From contig OY754471.1 of NCBI GenBank assembly GCA_963575645.1, positions 35,782,401 through 35,846,400 on the forward strand: a DNA stretch of 64,000 nucleotides, in the 5' to 3' direction. Below, one piece after another: positions 54,726 through 64,000 of the stretch. A model generated the notes under the pieces. The model made no database searches, was not told where the DNA came from, and saw nothing but the letters and a program-made list of their open reading frames with translations. Source of the stretch: Xanthostigma xanthostigma. Taxonomy: Eukaryota; Arthropoda; Insecta; Raphidioptera; Raphidiidae. How positions within the stretch are numbered: the stretch's first letter is position 1; the number at the start of each line of letters is the position of its first letter. Both the position numbers and the translations under genes were made by a program.

Positions 54726-55553
54726 AAATCATGTTATTACCTACATACGAGTAAATGAAACTATGTTCAAACGAAAGTTAACGAATTTTAACAGTCCCAT
54801 GAGTAATACTATCATTACGTTAGAGATATATGCTAAATTTTTTGCACGTAGAAAGGGGTTACACACCCTTAAAATCAGAACGTTTTATAGAGAACTGCTT
54901 TTGGCAGCGTACCGGTAATTCTTAAAACAAATCATTTGTGACGAAAAGTTCGCGGCGAATCGATTCTTAAATTAAAAATATTTGAAGTTTTGTTGTAGTT
55001 TGTCAACTATAAATTTATTACAATGTGCGTTTTTGAATGAATAGTATTAAAATCTGCTAATCCATAAATATGAACGCAGTTGTTTATGAAAATAATGTCA
55101 AATATGTGCATATAATACATACTTTTTCTGTAAACAAACTGGTATGTTTTGTTTACATGCATGTTGACTCATTGAGTCATAAACAATGACCAAACAAACA
55201 GTTCCAATGTTTCCACCCCATTGTTGTTATTCTGTTTGGTAATAAACGTGATGATAACATTTGAACTCACTGCATTTTATATATTATCTATTCAATGATT
55301 ACTGACTAATACATATGTTATTTTCTCAATTTGGACTGATAAATCAAATAAAATATATAAGTCAATCCGCATCATAACCAATAGACAAGTTGAAAAATAA
55401 CAATGAAAATAATAACTACCTAACTAACTATTTGCAATTATTTCAAATTTTCTTTGTAGTAACCGAGGTCTATAAATCGTAAAAAATTGAACCTCTTTCA
55501 AAATAAGCCAAAAAAAAACGTAAAATAATCAAGTTTTGTTATATTTTAATGGA
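54726..55553. other. Unassigned stretch
   Basis: AT-rich; no gene recognised. Confidence 0.35.
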
Positions 55554-55693
55554 CTAGAGTGACCCGGTCAGGCTTCGCCCGAATTTGTAGATTGCCACCG
55601 TTTTTTCGTCGCCTTCCGTTGGAAATTTGGTCTCCACGAAAAGTGCTTTTATGTTTTCGCGATAATATATAGTCTATGTCCATCCTGAAAGAC

Positions 55694-56906
55694 TCAGGCC
55701 CGTAGCCAGGAATTCTATTCGGGGGGGGGCCCTGAGGTCGAAAAGCAAATATCGATTTTTTTTTAATGAAACGCTGATGTTGCGTGAAGTGCACTGTCAG
55801 TTTAATTTTTTTTTCATATTATACATGTCATGCAAGTTGGAATATTGTTAATATGTGTTGAGAATAAGTCACGTGAAAAAAGCGTTGTTTTTTATAAAAT
55901 TACGTATATTTAATTATGTTCCCTAATCCCTTGGAAAATATGTATTTGTAAGGAACGTTATGCAAATGGCGAGGTACAACATTTGAGTATATTATTACTG
56001 TCATATCATATAACCAAATTTGTTGCAGTATGAATGTTTCCACTGCGTCATTTTCTTAGAGTAAAAGTAGTTTCCTCGACTTCTTTTGTGCTAAATGTTC
56101 AATCACTTCATCCGGATCAACAACAATATCCCAGTGAACAAAATTTCAACAATATTTGACGTGACGTATGGATTAAACACAACATTTCAACAATACTTGA
56201 ATAATTAAACACAAAATTTCAACAATACTTGCCGACTGACGTATAGATACTGATAAAACTGCGGGATTTTTGAAATATACAGTTTCCAATATAACTGTTA
56301 AGTGTTATTAAATTGTTAATCGTTGGCATTCATAGGAAATGATGAAACAAAATTTGTCAATTCATATGTTTCATTTGTTTCAAACAAATGAATCTTGACT
56401 TAACAATCCGACCAATATTACAAACAATTTGTTTGTAATATTGGTCGGAATGTTAAGTCAAGATTTATTGGCTCCATATAGGTACCTATGTCAAATTTAT
56501 AAGATTATTTTTTTAGCAACGTAATGCGAAATAAGAACAAAGAAACACAGTTTATGCTGTACGAATATAATATTACATATTATATTGAATTCGTTTTCAA
56601 TGTACTTCGTCATTAACTAACGAGACAGCAAGTGAAGAAGTAAAAAATAAAATTAAATAATTCTAAATTAAACCGACTTATATTACTTCAATTCCCTTAA
56701 TCCTCTAAAGTTAATTTGTCATATTATTAAATATACATAATACAAGCAATAAATATTATAATAATTTGCTTAAAGTCGAACGAAAATTCACAAAAAAATG
56801 GGATCTCACTAAAAAACCTATTTGATGAAAAAACATAAACAAGCTATTTCTAGGATTTCGGGGGGGGGGCCGGGCCCCCTGTGCCCCCTCCCTGGCTACG
56901 TGCCAG
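55694..56906. mobile_element. hAT-type element, 1.2 kb, noncoding
   Basis: CAGGCCCGTAGCCAGG at the left and CCTGGCTACGTGCCAG at the right. TGAAAGAC (55686-55693) and TGAAAGTC (56907-56914) match at 7 of 8 bases. G runs lie near both ends (about 55722 and 56862). It contains the foldback at 56387-56469. No transposase frame. Confidence 0.87.
56387..56469. repeat. Hairpin with about 38-bp arms
   Basis: ATGAATCTTGACTTAACAAT, CCGACCAATATTACAAA faces its complement with a single mismatch region; the loop is short. Lies within the hAT element above. Confidence 0.9.
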
Positions 56907-57019
56907 TGAAAGTCCATTGTAAATAAAGGCGAAAATATTTTTGAAATCGGATGAGTAGTTTCGGAGATTACCTACCTTCTCTCTTACACACTTTACCTCT
57001 GTATAATATTAGTATAGAA

Positions 57020-57372
57020 CAGAGGTGGGGAACCTGCGGCCTCGAGGCCGCATGCGGCCTCGAGGCCGCATGCGGCCTCCGCGAGGTTCTTGTGCGGCCC
57101 TTTGCCACCTAGTACAAAATGGTAGAGTTCGTTTCAAACAACTAATAATTGTACATCAACGCCATGACAGTTGCGCGTAAAATCCCGCCAAAGACAGTCA
57201 TATTGTAACATGACGTCAGAATACTAGTCTAGTTTCAGATCTCCCATTTGAGTGTCACACCTTGCTTTATATGTATATTATATTTAAAATTTTGTAGTAT
57301 TATATTTTATTTTTTATATATAATGCCTAATTTAAATGTGGCCTCTAATGGTAAAAAGGTTCCCCACCTCTG
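57020..57372. mobile_element. hAT-type MITE, perfect 8-bp duplication
   Basis: CAGAGGTGGGGAACCT and AGGTTCCCCACCTCTG are exact inverted ends of 16 bp. GTATAGAA is duplicated exactly (57012-57019, 57373-57380). CTCGAGGCCGCATGCGGC is present twice in tandem near the left end. 353 bp, no transposase. Confidence 0.95.
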
Positions 57373-57380
57373 GTATAGAA

Positions 57381-58347
57381 TATAGACAGTATAGATTCAG
57401 CATTATATAAGTATAGTATGCTATTATTGTGAACAAACACCCATTGTTACAATGCCATAGTAGAAAAATATATTTAATGGCAAACTATAGCTATCAACTG
57501 TATATAAATTCAGTCTTACGAACACGTAATTAACATTTGATATTATTACGTAACTATATCCGCACAAATTCATTAGAATCACACCATTCGTTCTTTTAAT
57601 GTTAAGTGCTAATAAAAATGCCAACGCTAGATCCTATTTAGATAATATTGACCGAGATAAAAATGCAAATTCAATGTTCTCTCTTGTAGCAATGCAGTCA
57701 TTCATAACAAACTGTTGCAAAGTTTGATTCCAAATTATGATTAAAGAATCTATGTACATATAATAGTCGAACATCGTAACTCGTAACATAAAGTTCAACA
57801 GACATTATAATACACATAACTTAGATACTATATATATTATATACATATATACAATATATGGTACAAGACTGAGGATTGAGAGCTCCTTTAATCTTTACGG
57901 CTCCCTAAAACTTTATTGAAGTTTGTCGAGTGGAAGATTTAGTTTTGCGCGAATTTAATACAGTTTTCATCTTAATATATTTTCTCAGCTACTGCGGTAA
58001 ATTTTCAAGTTCTGCCTTTTATGATTTATTTCGTATCTAATGTTTCCTTTTCTTATACTTTATCTAATTAAATAATTTAAGAAAAGTATGTTTAAGTTTT
58101 GCCTTAATTTTAAACTTTCACATGTACAGTCTAATTAATGTTTGCAGAATTTCAAATCAGTTGGGAATCAAAGTACCAACTGTAATATTATTTAGAGCTT
58201 TTTAAACTTCAATATTTTGAATTTTTACCGTAGCAAAATTTAATATTCAGATACAAAATATAATTGAAACTATTATATAGTACGGTCAAGGAATAATTAG
58301 GGTGAGTTTTAAAAGATTGATCGAAATTATTATATACTGTAATGTAA
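57381..58347. other. Unassigned AT-rich stretch
   Basis: (TA)-rich near 57825-57860. No gene, RNA or element ends recognised. Confidence 0.35.
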
Positions 58348-58911
58348 TGTAACAAAACTGTTTTAGTTCGTGGTGGATTTATTTGCAATAATAAACGTTT
58401 AACAAAACAGTTAAACACATAAACGAAAGTACTAATTCTTTAACGTAACAGAAACAAAACAGTGAATTCTGACTAATAAAATAACAAGTAATGATTAACG
58501 AAGAATATAAAGTCACTAATAATGTACACAAAATATTTACAACACACAAACACACCAAAGTTTATCTAGTACACTTATTCACACTTGTCTATATTAACTA
58601 TATATAGGTACACATGATTATTTACAAGAATTTATTTATGTTAAAACAGATTTATATAACTGCACTCAATGGTTTATTAAACCGCACTGCACTAGTGTTT
58701 ACATTTATTTATTTACAGTTACCTCGGTCCTACTGTACCGACTGAACAATTTATGTCACAGAGTTATTTGTGATCCACTGTACGTACCACTCGCTGTTAA
58801 CGCGCTGTAACTGACTCCCCGATTCACCAAGCTCGTCGCATTTATAGGCGCTAGGTAGGCTTTCCAGCGTTTTCTAGAATCTTCTGGTCCCTTCTATTTA
58901 TTGTTGTTACA
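58348..58911 (-). mobile_element. LTR-like unit with core promoter, probably solo LTR
   Basis: On the minus strand it runs from TGTAACAACAATAAATAG to CAGTTTTGTTACA, so it has TG...CA ends (TGTAACA/TGTTACA). Near its 5' side the minus strand reads GCCTATAAATGCGAC (TATA box) and, about 32 bases on, TCAGTTAC (initiator). That is the layout of a U3-R boundary in an arthropod LTR. A partial copy lies at 49326-49560. No primer-binding site or polypurine tract adjoins it and no target duplication is clear, so it is scored as a probable solo LTR. Confidence 0.6.
58834..58850 (-). promoter_or_regulatory. TATA box + initiator of the LTR-like unit
   Basis: CTATAAATG on the minus strand with TCAGTT about 32 bases downstream (near 58809). 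Spacing fits a standard insect RNA polymerase II core promoter. Confidence 0.55.
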
Positions 58912-59585
58912 AGTTTGGGATTTGGCTTCCGGCTGCCACAAAAACTCTTATATGGTGCCCGCGATGAGAGTTGAAGCCCCAGACACGTCATCAATAATAT
59001 GCTAGTGAACGCCTACTTTCCCGCAGGCAGTGGCGTGTAGAATAAATTCGACATATTCATTTATAGCGGTAGAATAAAAATAAACACTCGACACACATGG
59101 ATCTAGGAAACAGCCAATATAGCAAGCTAGAAGGTGGGCGCAATGCGTTCACGTCACTATGGTGGCTTCATCTTTCGCCGCAGCTAGTATACCTGCGTTC
59201 ACTGTTATTGTTTGCGAGAACATTCGACGGAAAGCATAGGCGTCCCAACGGGGAATGCGCAACAGTAACATTCCTGATGTTAGAGATATATTTTTTGTGA
59301 CCTTTTGAAAGTCAGAAGTAATTATCTCCTCTGCAGAGTCATTTTTCTCAGTCGTAGTAGTTGTAAGTAGTTAGTAAGCCGTCAGAAGAATATTTGAAAT
59401 TAAATTTTGTGATTAAATTAGGGTATAAGAAAAAGGTATTATAATTCCATTTTTCTTTATATTTTGTTTGTAAAGAATACATTTCTTATGGTTTATATTT
59501 CAATATAATTATTTTATTAAGCAAACCCAGATATTTATTTACATAGATTAAGTACAGTAACGTCTCAGAGCCGAACGTTACAATA
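58912..59585. other. Unassigned, partly GC-rich
   Basis: 59095-59260 is GC-richer and holds a 67-codon open frame without a recognisable domain. Nothing else seen. Confidence 0.35.
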
Positions 59586-59620
59586 CTAGCGGCTCGGTCC
59601 GGCTTCGCCCGGATTTGTAA
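59586..59620 (-). mobile_element. Helitron 3' terminus
   Basis: Minus strand: TCCGGGCGAAGCCGGA (hairpin), then CCGAGCCGCTAG and T. No matching 5' end is found upstream, so the rest of the element is lost or diverged. Confidence 0.7.
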
Positions 59621-60412
59621 ATTGTCTATTAAAAATAGACATATTATGCTGCATCAGACTTTCTTCTAGAATAATAGCCGTATTTGCAAGGCGTTGTCAT
59701 TATTAATAATAATAGTCGTTACCAGCGGTTTCACACACAATTGAGACGAAGCATGGCGGCGACAACAGTAGTGGAACCTTCGGCTCCACCGTGTTGCAGT
59801 CTTGCCTCACGGGGCTGCAGTATATTTTTTACATCGCGTTCATACGCAGGTGAAGTCGCGAGCAGCAATTAATATTTCATAAATCATAAATGTGCCACCA
59901 ACAATTTGTCTTGAAAAAATTCAGACAAGATGCTGAACTAAAATTTGCGGTCAATGCTGTGAAGCAGTACCGTTTATCTTTGGCTATTTTTTCTTGATAT
60001 AGTAGGTACAGCTATATAGTTTATTGCAATTTGGTAGTAATCATTTATTTCTCTAAAAATATATTCACACTTTCAGTCGAAAGAGCGAAATGTCAAATCA
60101 CTTTGTTTGAACATTGTAGTACAGTTCGAATTGGTTTTCATTTAGTTATTGGAGTGTTTTAAAATTAATTAAATTATATTCAGCACTCAACAATAAACAC
60201 ATTTATTCAGTGCATTCTATCATTGTATCAACAACTTTACAATTATTATGTTTATTTTACGTAGAAAGGTAGCATTTAATCTGCTTGCTGCAGTTCCACT
60301 AAATTCTGCAATAGTTACTCGTAGATGATTAAAAAATATGGTGTGCATTTTTGAAGTAAACCAATTCTTTAGCTACAAGTGCGTTGTGCGACCTTAGAGG
60401 TTGACATGATTA
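59621..60412. other. Unassigned stretch
   Basis: 59740-59870 is GC-richer with a short open frame (MAATTVVEPSAPP...) that I cannot identify. The rest is AT-rich. Confidence 0.35.
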
Positions 60413-60690
60413 AAGGTCGCTGCACACGAGGCTGGTTTTGCCACTAGAATCACTGCTGGTCTGGTCGCCACGAGGATGAAATTGGCGTCATTGCGAGCAC
60501 GCGAGAGAGATCGCAAGATGGATTTCAAAATTAGAACCAGGCGTATATTTAATAATCTCTATATTGCTAGTGTCCGTAAGTGGAAGCGTGGCCCATGAAG
60601 TGAGACAGCAAACTACTGTTTTTCTATCTCTTTCTTTTTACTTGACCCCTTGTGCGCAAGTGTCTCGTTGTAGTGTTTGTTTCTAAACCA
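60413..60690 (-). repeat. Family A fragment followed by the 32.8-kb inserted element
   Basis: 60413-60540 is the right end of family A read inverted (AAGGTCGCTGCACACGAGGC, CAAGATGGATTTCAAAATT). From 60550 TCTCTATATTGCTAG begins a second copy of the element seen at 32836-33160 (AAGTGAGACAGCAAA, CTTGTGCGCAAGTGTC). Its other end and the rest of family A are missing. Confidence 0.75.
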
Positions 60691-60780
60691 AAATAAATTT
60701 CCTTAAAATATAAGAAAAATGTTAGTTTAAACTTCGAAAATAATTAAAGACACCTTAAATATTCAACAAAATGTCAAAAG

Positions 60781-61152
60781 CTGGACCCGCAATTAGCAAA
60801 CTACTGCCAGGAGCTTGAATCCAGGAAACTTACATGGGAAAAGGATGCTTGTTATAGGTCCTTCAAACAGGCTTTTAGAGGACTTGATCAAACTCAGTAT
60901 ATCTAAACTCAGGAAAGTGGTTGGGCTCTTAACCGGTCATGCACCCCTGAGGAAGCATAGCTATTAGCTACACACAATGAGGATACGTCAGGAATCGACA
61001 CAGCCAACCATTTACTGTTCGAATACGAGGCCCTAGTCAACAGAAGAACAATCATCTTTGGATCCATTGATGAGAGCCGAGTAATTCCTCAGGTCAATCT
61101 AGTCACCAATCTCCTGGAGTTCATGAGGAGATCCAAACTATTGGAGGACTAG
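60781..61152 (+). pseudogene. LINE ORF2 C-terminus (zinc-knuckle region), decayed
   Basis: In changing frames: LIKLSISKLRKVVGLLTGHA and PLRKHSY, then NEDTSGIDTANHLLFEYEAL and RRTIIFGSI...LLEFMRRSKLLED with a stop at 61150-61152. LSxxxLRxxxGLLTGHxPLxKH...E-TAxHLLxxCxAL is the usual tail of I/R1/Jockey-type ORF2 after the RNase H; here the cysteines of the CCHC knuckle are lost (FEYEAL in place of xECEAL). Several frameshifts and a stop. May belong to the same family as the RNase H piece at 1770. Confidence 0.85.
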
Positions 61153-61240
61153 ATCCAGCACAAAAATTCTTCTAGGAAGACATGCATATCGGGGTTATAA
61201 GCCATAACCCCTAATTTGTGCCCAGTCACTTTAGAGTTTC

Positions 61241-61939
61241 ACCTCGGAATGAAACGGAATAAGCTGAATATTTATACAAACATTACAAACCCTTATTTTT
61301 CCATTCGTAATGTTGTCTCAAAAGCCACATAAGGTCACGTGTTAGCGTCCTTATATATTCAAGGTCAAAGGTTACGAAAATCAGTATTTTGGAAGTATCT
61401 CGCTTCCTTTGCCTTAAATCGTATTTGCATTTATTATAAAAGTTATAGAGTATAAGATTTGCTGCAAATTTCGTCTTAATCAACTTTTTATACGTTTAAC
61501 CGCTTTTGAGATAGCCATACATGCTATAACGCAATGTCAATCGCGAATCCCAGTCCATAGAAATATAAATTATAAATATAATGTATTAAATAGTTAATTA
61601 TCTAACATTTAACGAATAATTAAGTTAAAAAACCGTAGTATGGACTGAGATTTGCGATTGACCTGGGCGTGTATGGCTGAGCGCTCCACACTCTTCGCGC
61701 TCTAATTGTTTGGGACGAAATTTGTAGAGAATTTCATACTCTACAACTTTTATAATAAATGCAAATATGATTTGAGGCAAAGAAAGCGTGATATTTCTAA
61801 AAAACTTATTTTCGAGACCTTTGACTTTAAATGTATAAGGACGCTCACACGTGACGTTATGAGACTTTCGAGATAACATTTAGAATGCCAAAATAAAGGT
61901 TTATCCAAACATTCAGCTTATTCCGTTTCATTTCGAGGT
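61241..61939. mobile_element. Long inverted-repeat element, about 240-bp arms
   Basis: CTCGGAATGAAACGGAATAA, GCTGAATATTT at the left mirror AAACATTCAGCTTATTCCG, TTTCATTTCGAGG at the right. Inner pairs include GTTAGCGTCCTTATA/TATAAGGACGCTCAC and GCATTTATTATAAAAGTT/AACTTTTATAATAAATGC. It lies about 90 bases downstream of the LINE stop, so it likely inserted in that LINE's 3' UTR. No transposase. Confidence 0.88.
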
Positions 61940-62396
61940 TGTACCTTTTTGTTAGCTTATTTGACTACATTATTATTCATTCATTAATTCAAAGGCACCT
62001 TTAAAACCAAACAAAATTTAAATATTTCGAGAACTTTCTAATATGCCCCAAATATCTTTCAGATTAAATAACCAAATTATTGCATTAGAACACAATTCCC
62101 TACTGTAAACCGCGTTAATTTGTCAGCTAAATAATTATCATGTGCAAAATGTAAACACAAATAAACAAATAGCTGAAAATGTAACACAAACAAATAATTT
62201 TGTTTTTTCTACTGTGTAACCTATTAAAAATCATTCAACCAGACTGGATGCATTTTTACATTTCAAGAGAAAAAGACCGATTCAGAACGAACGCACTTCA
62301 TGCGCCAAGGGTTCCCTACAATTATTCCCTGGTCTTATATATCCGATTTTTAGGGTTCTGGAGCTAAATGGCAACTAAATACACGATGCTTTTTAA
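61940..62396. other. Unassigned stretch
   Basis: AT-rich; nothing recognised. Confidence 0.35.
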
Positions 62397-62869
62397 GTTG
62401 ATTCTTTTTTTTAACAGCGTGTAGAAATCATATAGACGTAAAATATTTCAAGTAACTTTTTTATCAAAACTCAAAATATGAAAGAGGAACGGGCTTTCAA
62501 AGTTTTATTAAATTTTATCAAATTTTGAGGTCGGTTCTGGCGTCATGTTATGTCATTATCAAGTATTCACAGAAATTGTTCGACGTTGTCCCCGTTTTGT
62601 TAGACACAAAGATGCGTGCGTCGTAGCCATGCGTACAGGCTTGTAGTAGCGATAAGGACCTTCCGCGAATTAAATTATTGCAATTCATTTCCGATTCGTG
62701 CTGTCATTTTTTCGCGTGTGTTAACCGGGCTTTTGAATTAATTAAATATAATTTAATTAAACTTTGAACGGCTGTTTTTCTCTTATTTTTGAGTTTTGAT
62801 AAAAGAGGTTACTTAAAATATTTGTTATACTACTTGATTTCTACACGCTGTTAAAAAAAAAGAATTAAC
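62397..62869. mobile_element. TTAA-flanked inverted-repeat element, copy 2
   Basis: Same as 12227-12703: GTTGATTCTTTTTTTTAACA at the left, GTTAAAAAAAAAGAATTAAC at the right, TTAA on both outer sides (62393-62396, 62870-62873). Central words GTTGTCCCCGTTTTGTT and GTTAACCGGGCTTTTGAATT are shared. Noncoding. Confidence 0.85.
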
Positions 62870-63174
62870 TTAAAAATCATTCTGTAGAACTGTTATTATT
62901 TCTTCATGTCCATCTGTCTGTCTGCCCCTATGTTACAGCCTTATAACTCCGCCATCTTCCCATCGATTCAGATGAAATTTTCCAGACAGGTGTCTTATGT
63001 GAACCACTATAGAATTGGGTAATGTAATTACAAAAAAAAATTTAGGGGTAGATTTCTATAAAGAGAACTGAGGGATGATTATTTTTATTATCGGACACCC
63101 CATTACATGGTGTATCGATGGACAGGTCTTTAAGAATCCAATAAAAGTTAAATCGAAAAGTATAATTAATTAAT
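62870..63174. other. Unassigned, insect-repeat phrase
   Basis: GTCTGTCTGCCCCTATGT and GATTCAGATGAAATTTTCC resemble phrases in 3' regions of insect mobile elements. No class assigned. Confidence 0.35.
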
Positions 63175-63393
63175 ACTAGGTATTTGGAAAAGATTCCGTG
63201 GCATAAGGATCGAAAATTAAGACATAATGAGATTTTTTTAAATTGCATTTAATGCTGACGTTTCGATACGTTTTGTATCATCTTCAGAGTTACAAAACGT
63301 ATCGAGACGTCAGAATTGAATGCAATTTAAAAAAATTTAAGAAACTGCTTAATTTTCGATCCTTATGCCACAGAATCTTTTCCAAATACCTAT
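63175..63393. mobile_element. Foldback carrying the CTGANGA/GAAAC motif
   Basis: TAGGTATTTGGAAAAGATTC, GTGGCATAAGGATCGAAAAT at the left mirror ATTTTCGATCCTTATGCCAC, GAATCTTTTCCAAATACCTA at the right. On the minus strand the left arm reads CTGAAGA-T-GATAC-AAAAC-GTATC-GAAACGTCAG; the right arm has ACAAAACGTATCGAGACGTC. Two repeat ends joined head to head, as at 41638. Confidence 0.88.
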
Positions 63394-63720
63394 CATTAAC
63401 TTCAATGGATCACATTTACTCTATTTATTAAATAGAGTCAAATTCATTAATTAATACATTACTCACTCACTTCGATCATTATTCAGCCTAGGATACATTT
63501 TTTTGTACTCGGGCGAAACCGGATCTTCCTAAACCTTTCTCAAGAAATAGCTATCAAATGATAAAATCGCATTCAAATATGTTAGGTATAGCGGATTCAA
63601 TCTTATTTGCACCCGAACGAAGCCGGGTCGGGCAGTTATTATAGCCCTAAGCCCTCCCCAAAAAATAATCTATCAAATGATAAAAAAATCATTAAAACCC
63701 GTTCAGTAGTTCTCGTGCTT
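63394..63720 (+). repeat. Helitron-like 3' end and short tandem duplication
   Basis: CACCCGAACGAAGCCGGGTC, GGGCAG at 63609-63634 resembles a worn Helitron 3' end (CTAG is not intact). CTATCAAATGATAAAA occurs at 63551 and 63671, the two flanks being diverged duplicates. CCGTTCAGTAGTTCTCGTGC is an internal phrase of such repeats. Confidence 0.55.
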
Positions 63721-63869
63721 TTAGCGAACACACAGCCAGACTTACACGTCGAAGTTTGCATTATTTATGAAGTAGTGACCATAAACTTATTTCTTTTATT
63801 TCTGATATAAGTTTTTACATATCCGCTCTCCATCGAATTTCGACGGGCCCCATGTATTTGTAATTTAAT

Positions 63870-64000
63870 AAATAAAATTATCGACCAATTTTTCAGACAA
63901 TATAATAACAAAAAAATATAAAATTAATACATTAACGTTTCGATCCGGATTTGGATCTTCTTCAGAACTGATCTAAAAATATAAAAAAGAATTAATAGTT
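63870..64000 (-). repeat. Repeat with intact CTGANGA/GAAAC motif
   Basis: Minus strand (63965 downwards): CTGAAGA-A-GATCC-AAATC(C)-GGATC-GAAACGTTAAT, boxes intact, 5-bp stem paired. ATAAATAAAATTATCGACCA follows. A worn copy of the same repeat is at 26855-26965. Confidence 0.7.

Larger units (their letters stand above)
55554..57018 (-). mobile_element. Non-autonomous Helitron broken by a hAT element
   Basis: Minus strand starts TCTATACTAATATTATACAG (57018) and ends TCGGGCGAAGCCTGA, CCGGGTCACTCTAG then T (55554). TC start, GC-rich hairpin-forming end, CTAG and T flank fit a Helitron. Without the hAT at 55694-56906 it is about 250 bp. The base before TC is T, not the expected A, so this end may be altered. 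Confidence 0.72.

Noticed and set aside
58953..58970. TGGTGCCCGCGATGAGAG as a primer-binding site of a plus-strand LTR element
   Set aside because: The LTR-like unit's promoter is on the minus strand and the TG...CA boundaries end at 58911, so this does not adjoin the LTR.

Overview
The window looks like intergenic, repeat-dominated nuclear DNA of an insect. Reasons: it is AT-rich, has no dense ORF layout, and is filled with interspersed repeats of eukaryotic type. These are 5'-truncated LINE tails ending in microsatellites, hAT/Tc1-like/Harbinger-like inverted-repeat elements with correct target-site duplications, Helitron ends and a Helitron helicase remnant, and tRNA-derived pseudogenes. 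The single host-gene-like sequence, a copy of PNO1 (partner of NOB1), is intronless and frameshifted. I cannot name the species; hemipteran or beetle are only guesses. I see no intact host protein-coding gene.

Layout. 0-9 kb: a LINE RNase H fragment (1.8 kb), copies of repeat families A and B, and the PNO1 retropseudogene (3979-4667) inside a family B copy. 9-16 kb: two RTE LINE tails, a TTAA-flanked element, and a strongly nested cluster (13.0-15.0 kb) in which a Helitron-helicase-bearing repeat is broken by a hAT element, itself broken by a 437-bp near-perfect palindrome, and again by a TA-flanked element. 17-25 kb: a tRNA-Gly pseudogene, a full family B copy, a 689-bp Harbinger element with a transposase remnant, two pogo-like elements, a LINE tail and a family D element. 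25-31 kb: a second Helitron helicase remnant, foldbacks, a third RTE tail and a LINE tail inside family B. 31-44 kb: foldback elements, an interrupted family A copy, a tRNA-Ile pseudogene, a LINE split by a hAT element with a perfect 8-bp duplication, and a second D element. 44-64 kb: foldbacks, a Helitron with both ends, an LTR-like unit with its own core promoter, a Helitron broken by two hAT elements, another LINE C-terminal fragment in poor condition, and a second copy of the TTAA element.

Family names used here (my own labels): A = about 0.4-kb inverted-repeat element with ends GGCCGCTGCACACGAGGC; B = about 0.65-kb repeat starting TACCATTCCAACCCAC and carrying a Helitron-type 3' end (hairpin + CTAG) at a fixed place; C = repeat starting TGAAGTAAAACTTCTT; D = about 0.7-kb repeat with a (TA)n tract and ends TAGTGTATTTGC; G = repeat around CTCCTCTTTCGTTTAAG.

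The most interesting signal is a small structured motif, CTGAAGA-N-stem-loop-GAAAC, found in at least six unrelated-looking repeat contexts. The stem sequence differs each time but stays paired (compensatory change). It resembles a hammerhead ribozyme core with one extra base. Nothing here was run through a database; all homology calls are by eye.
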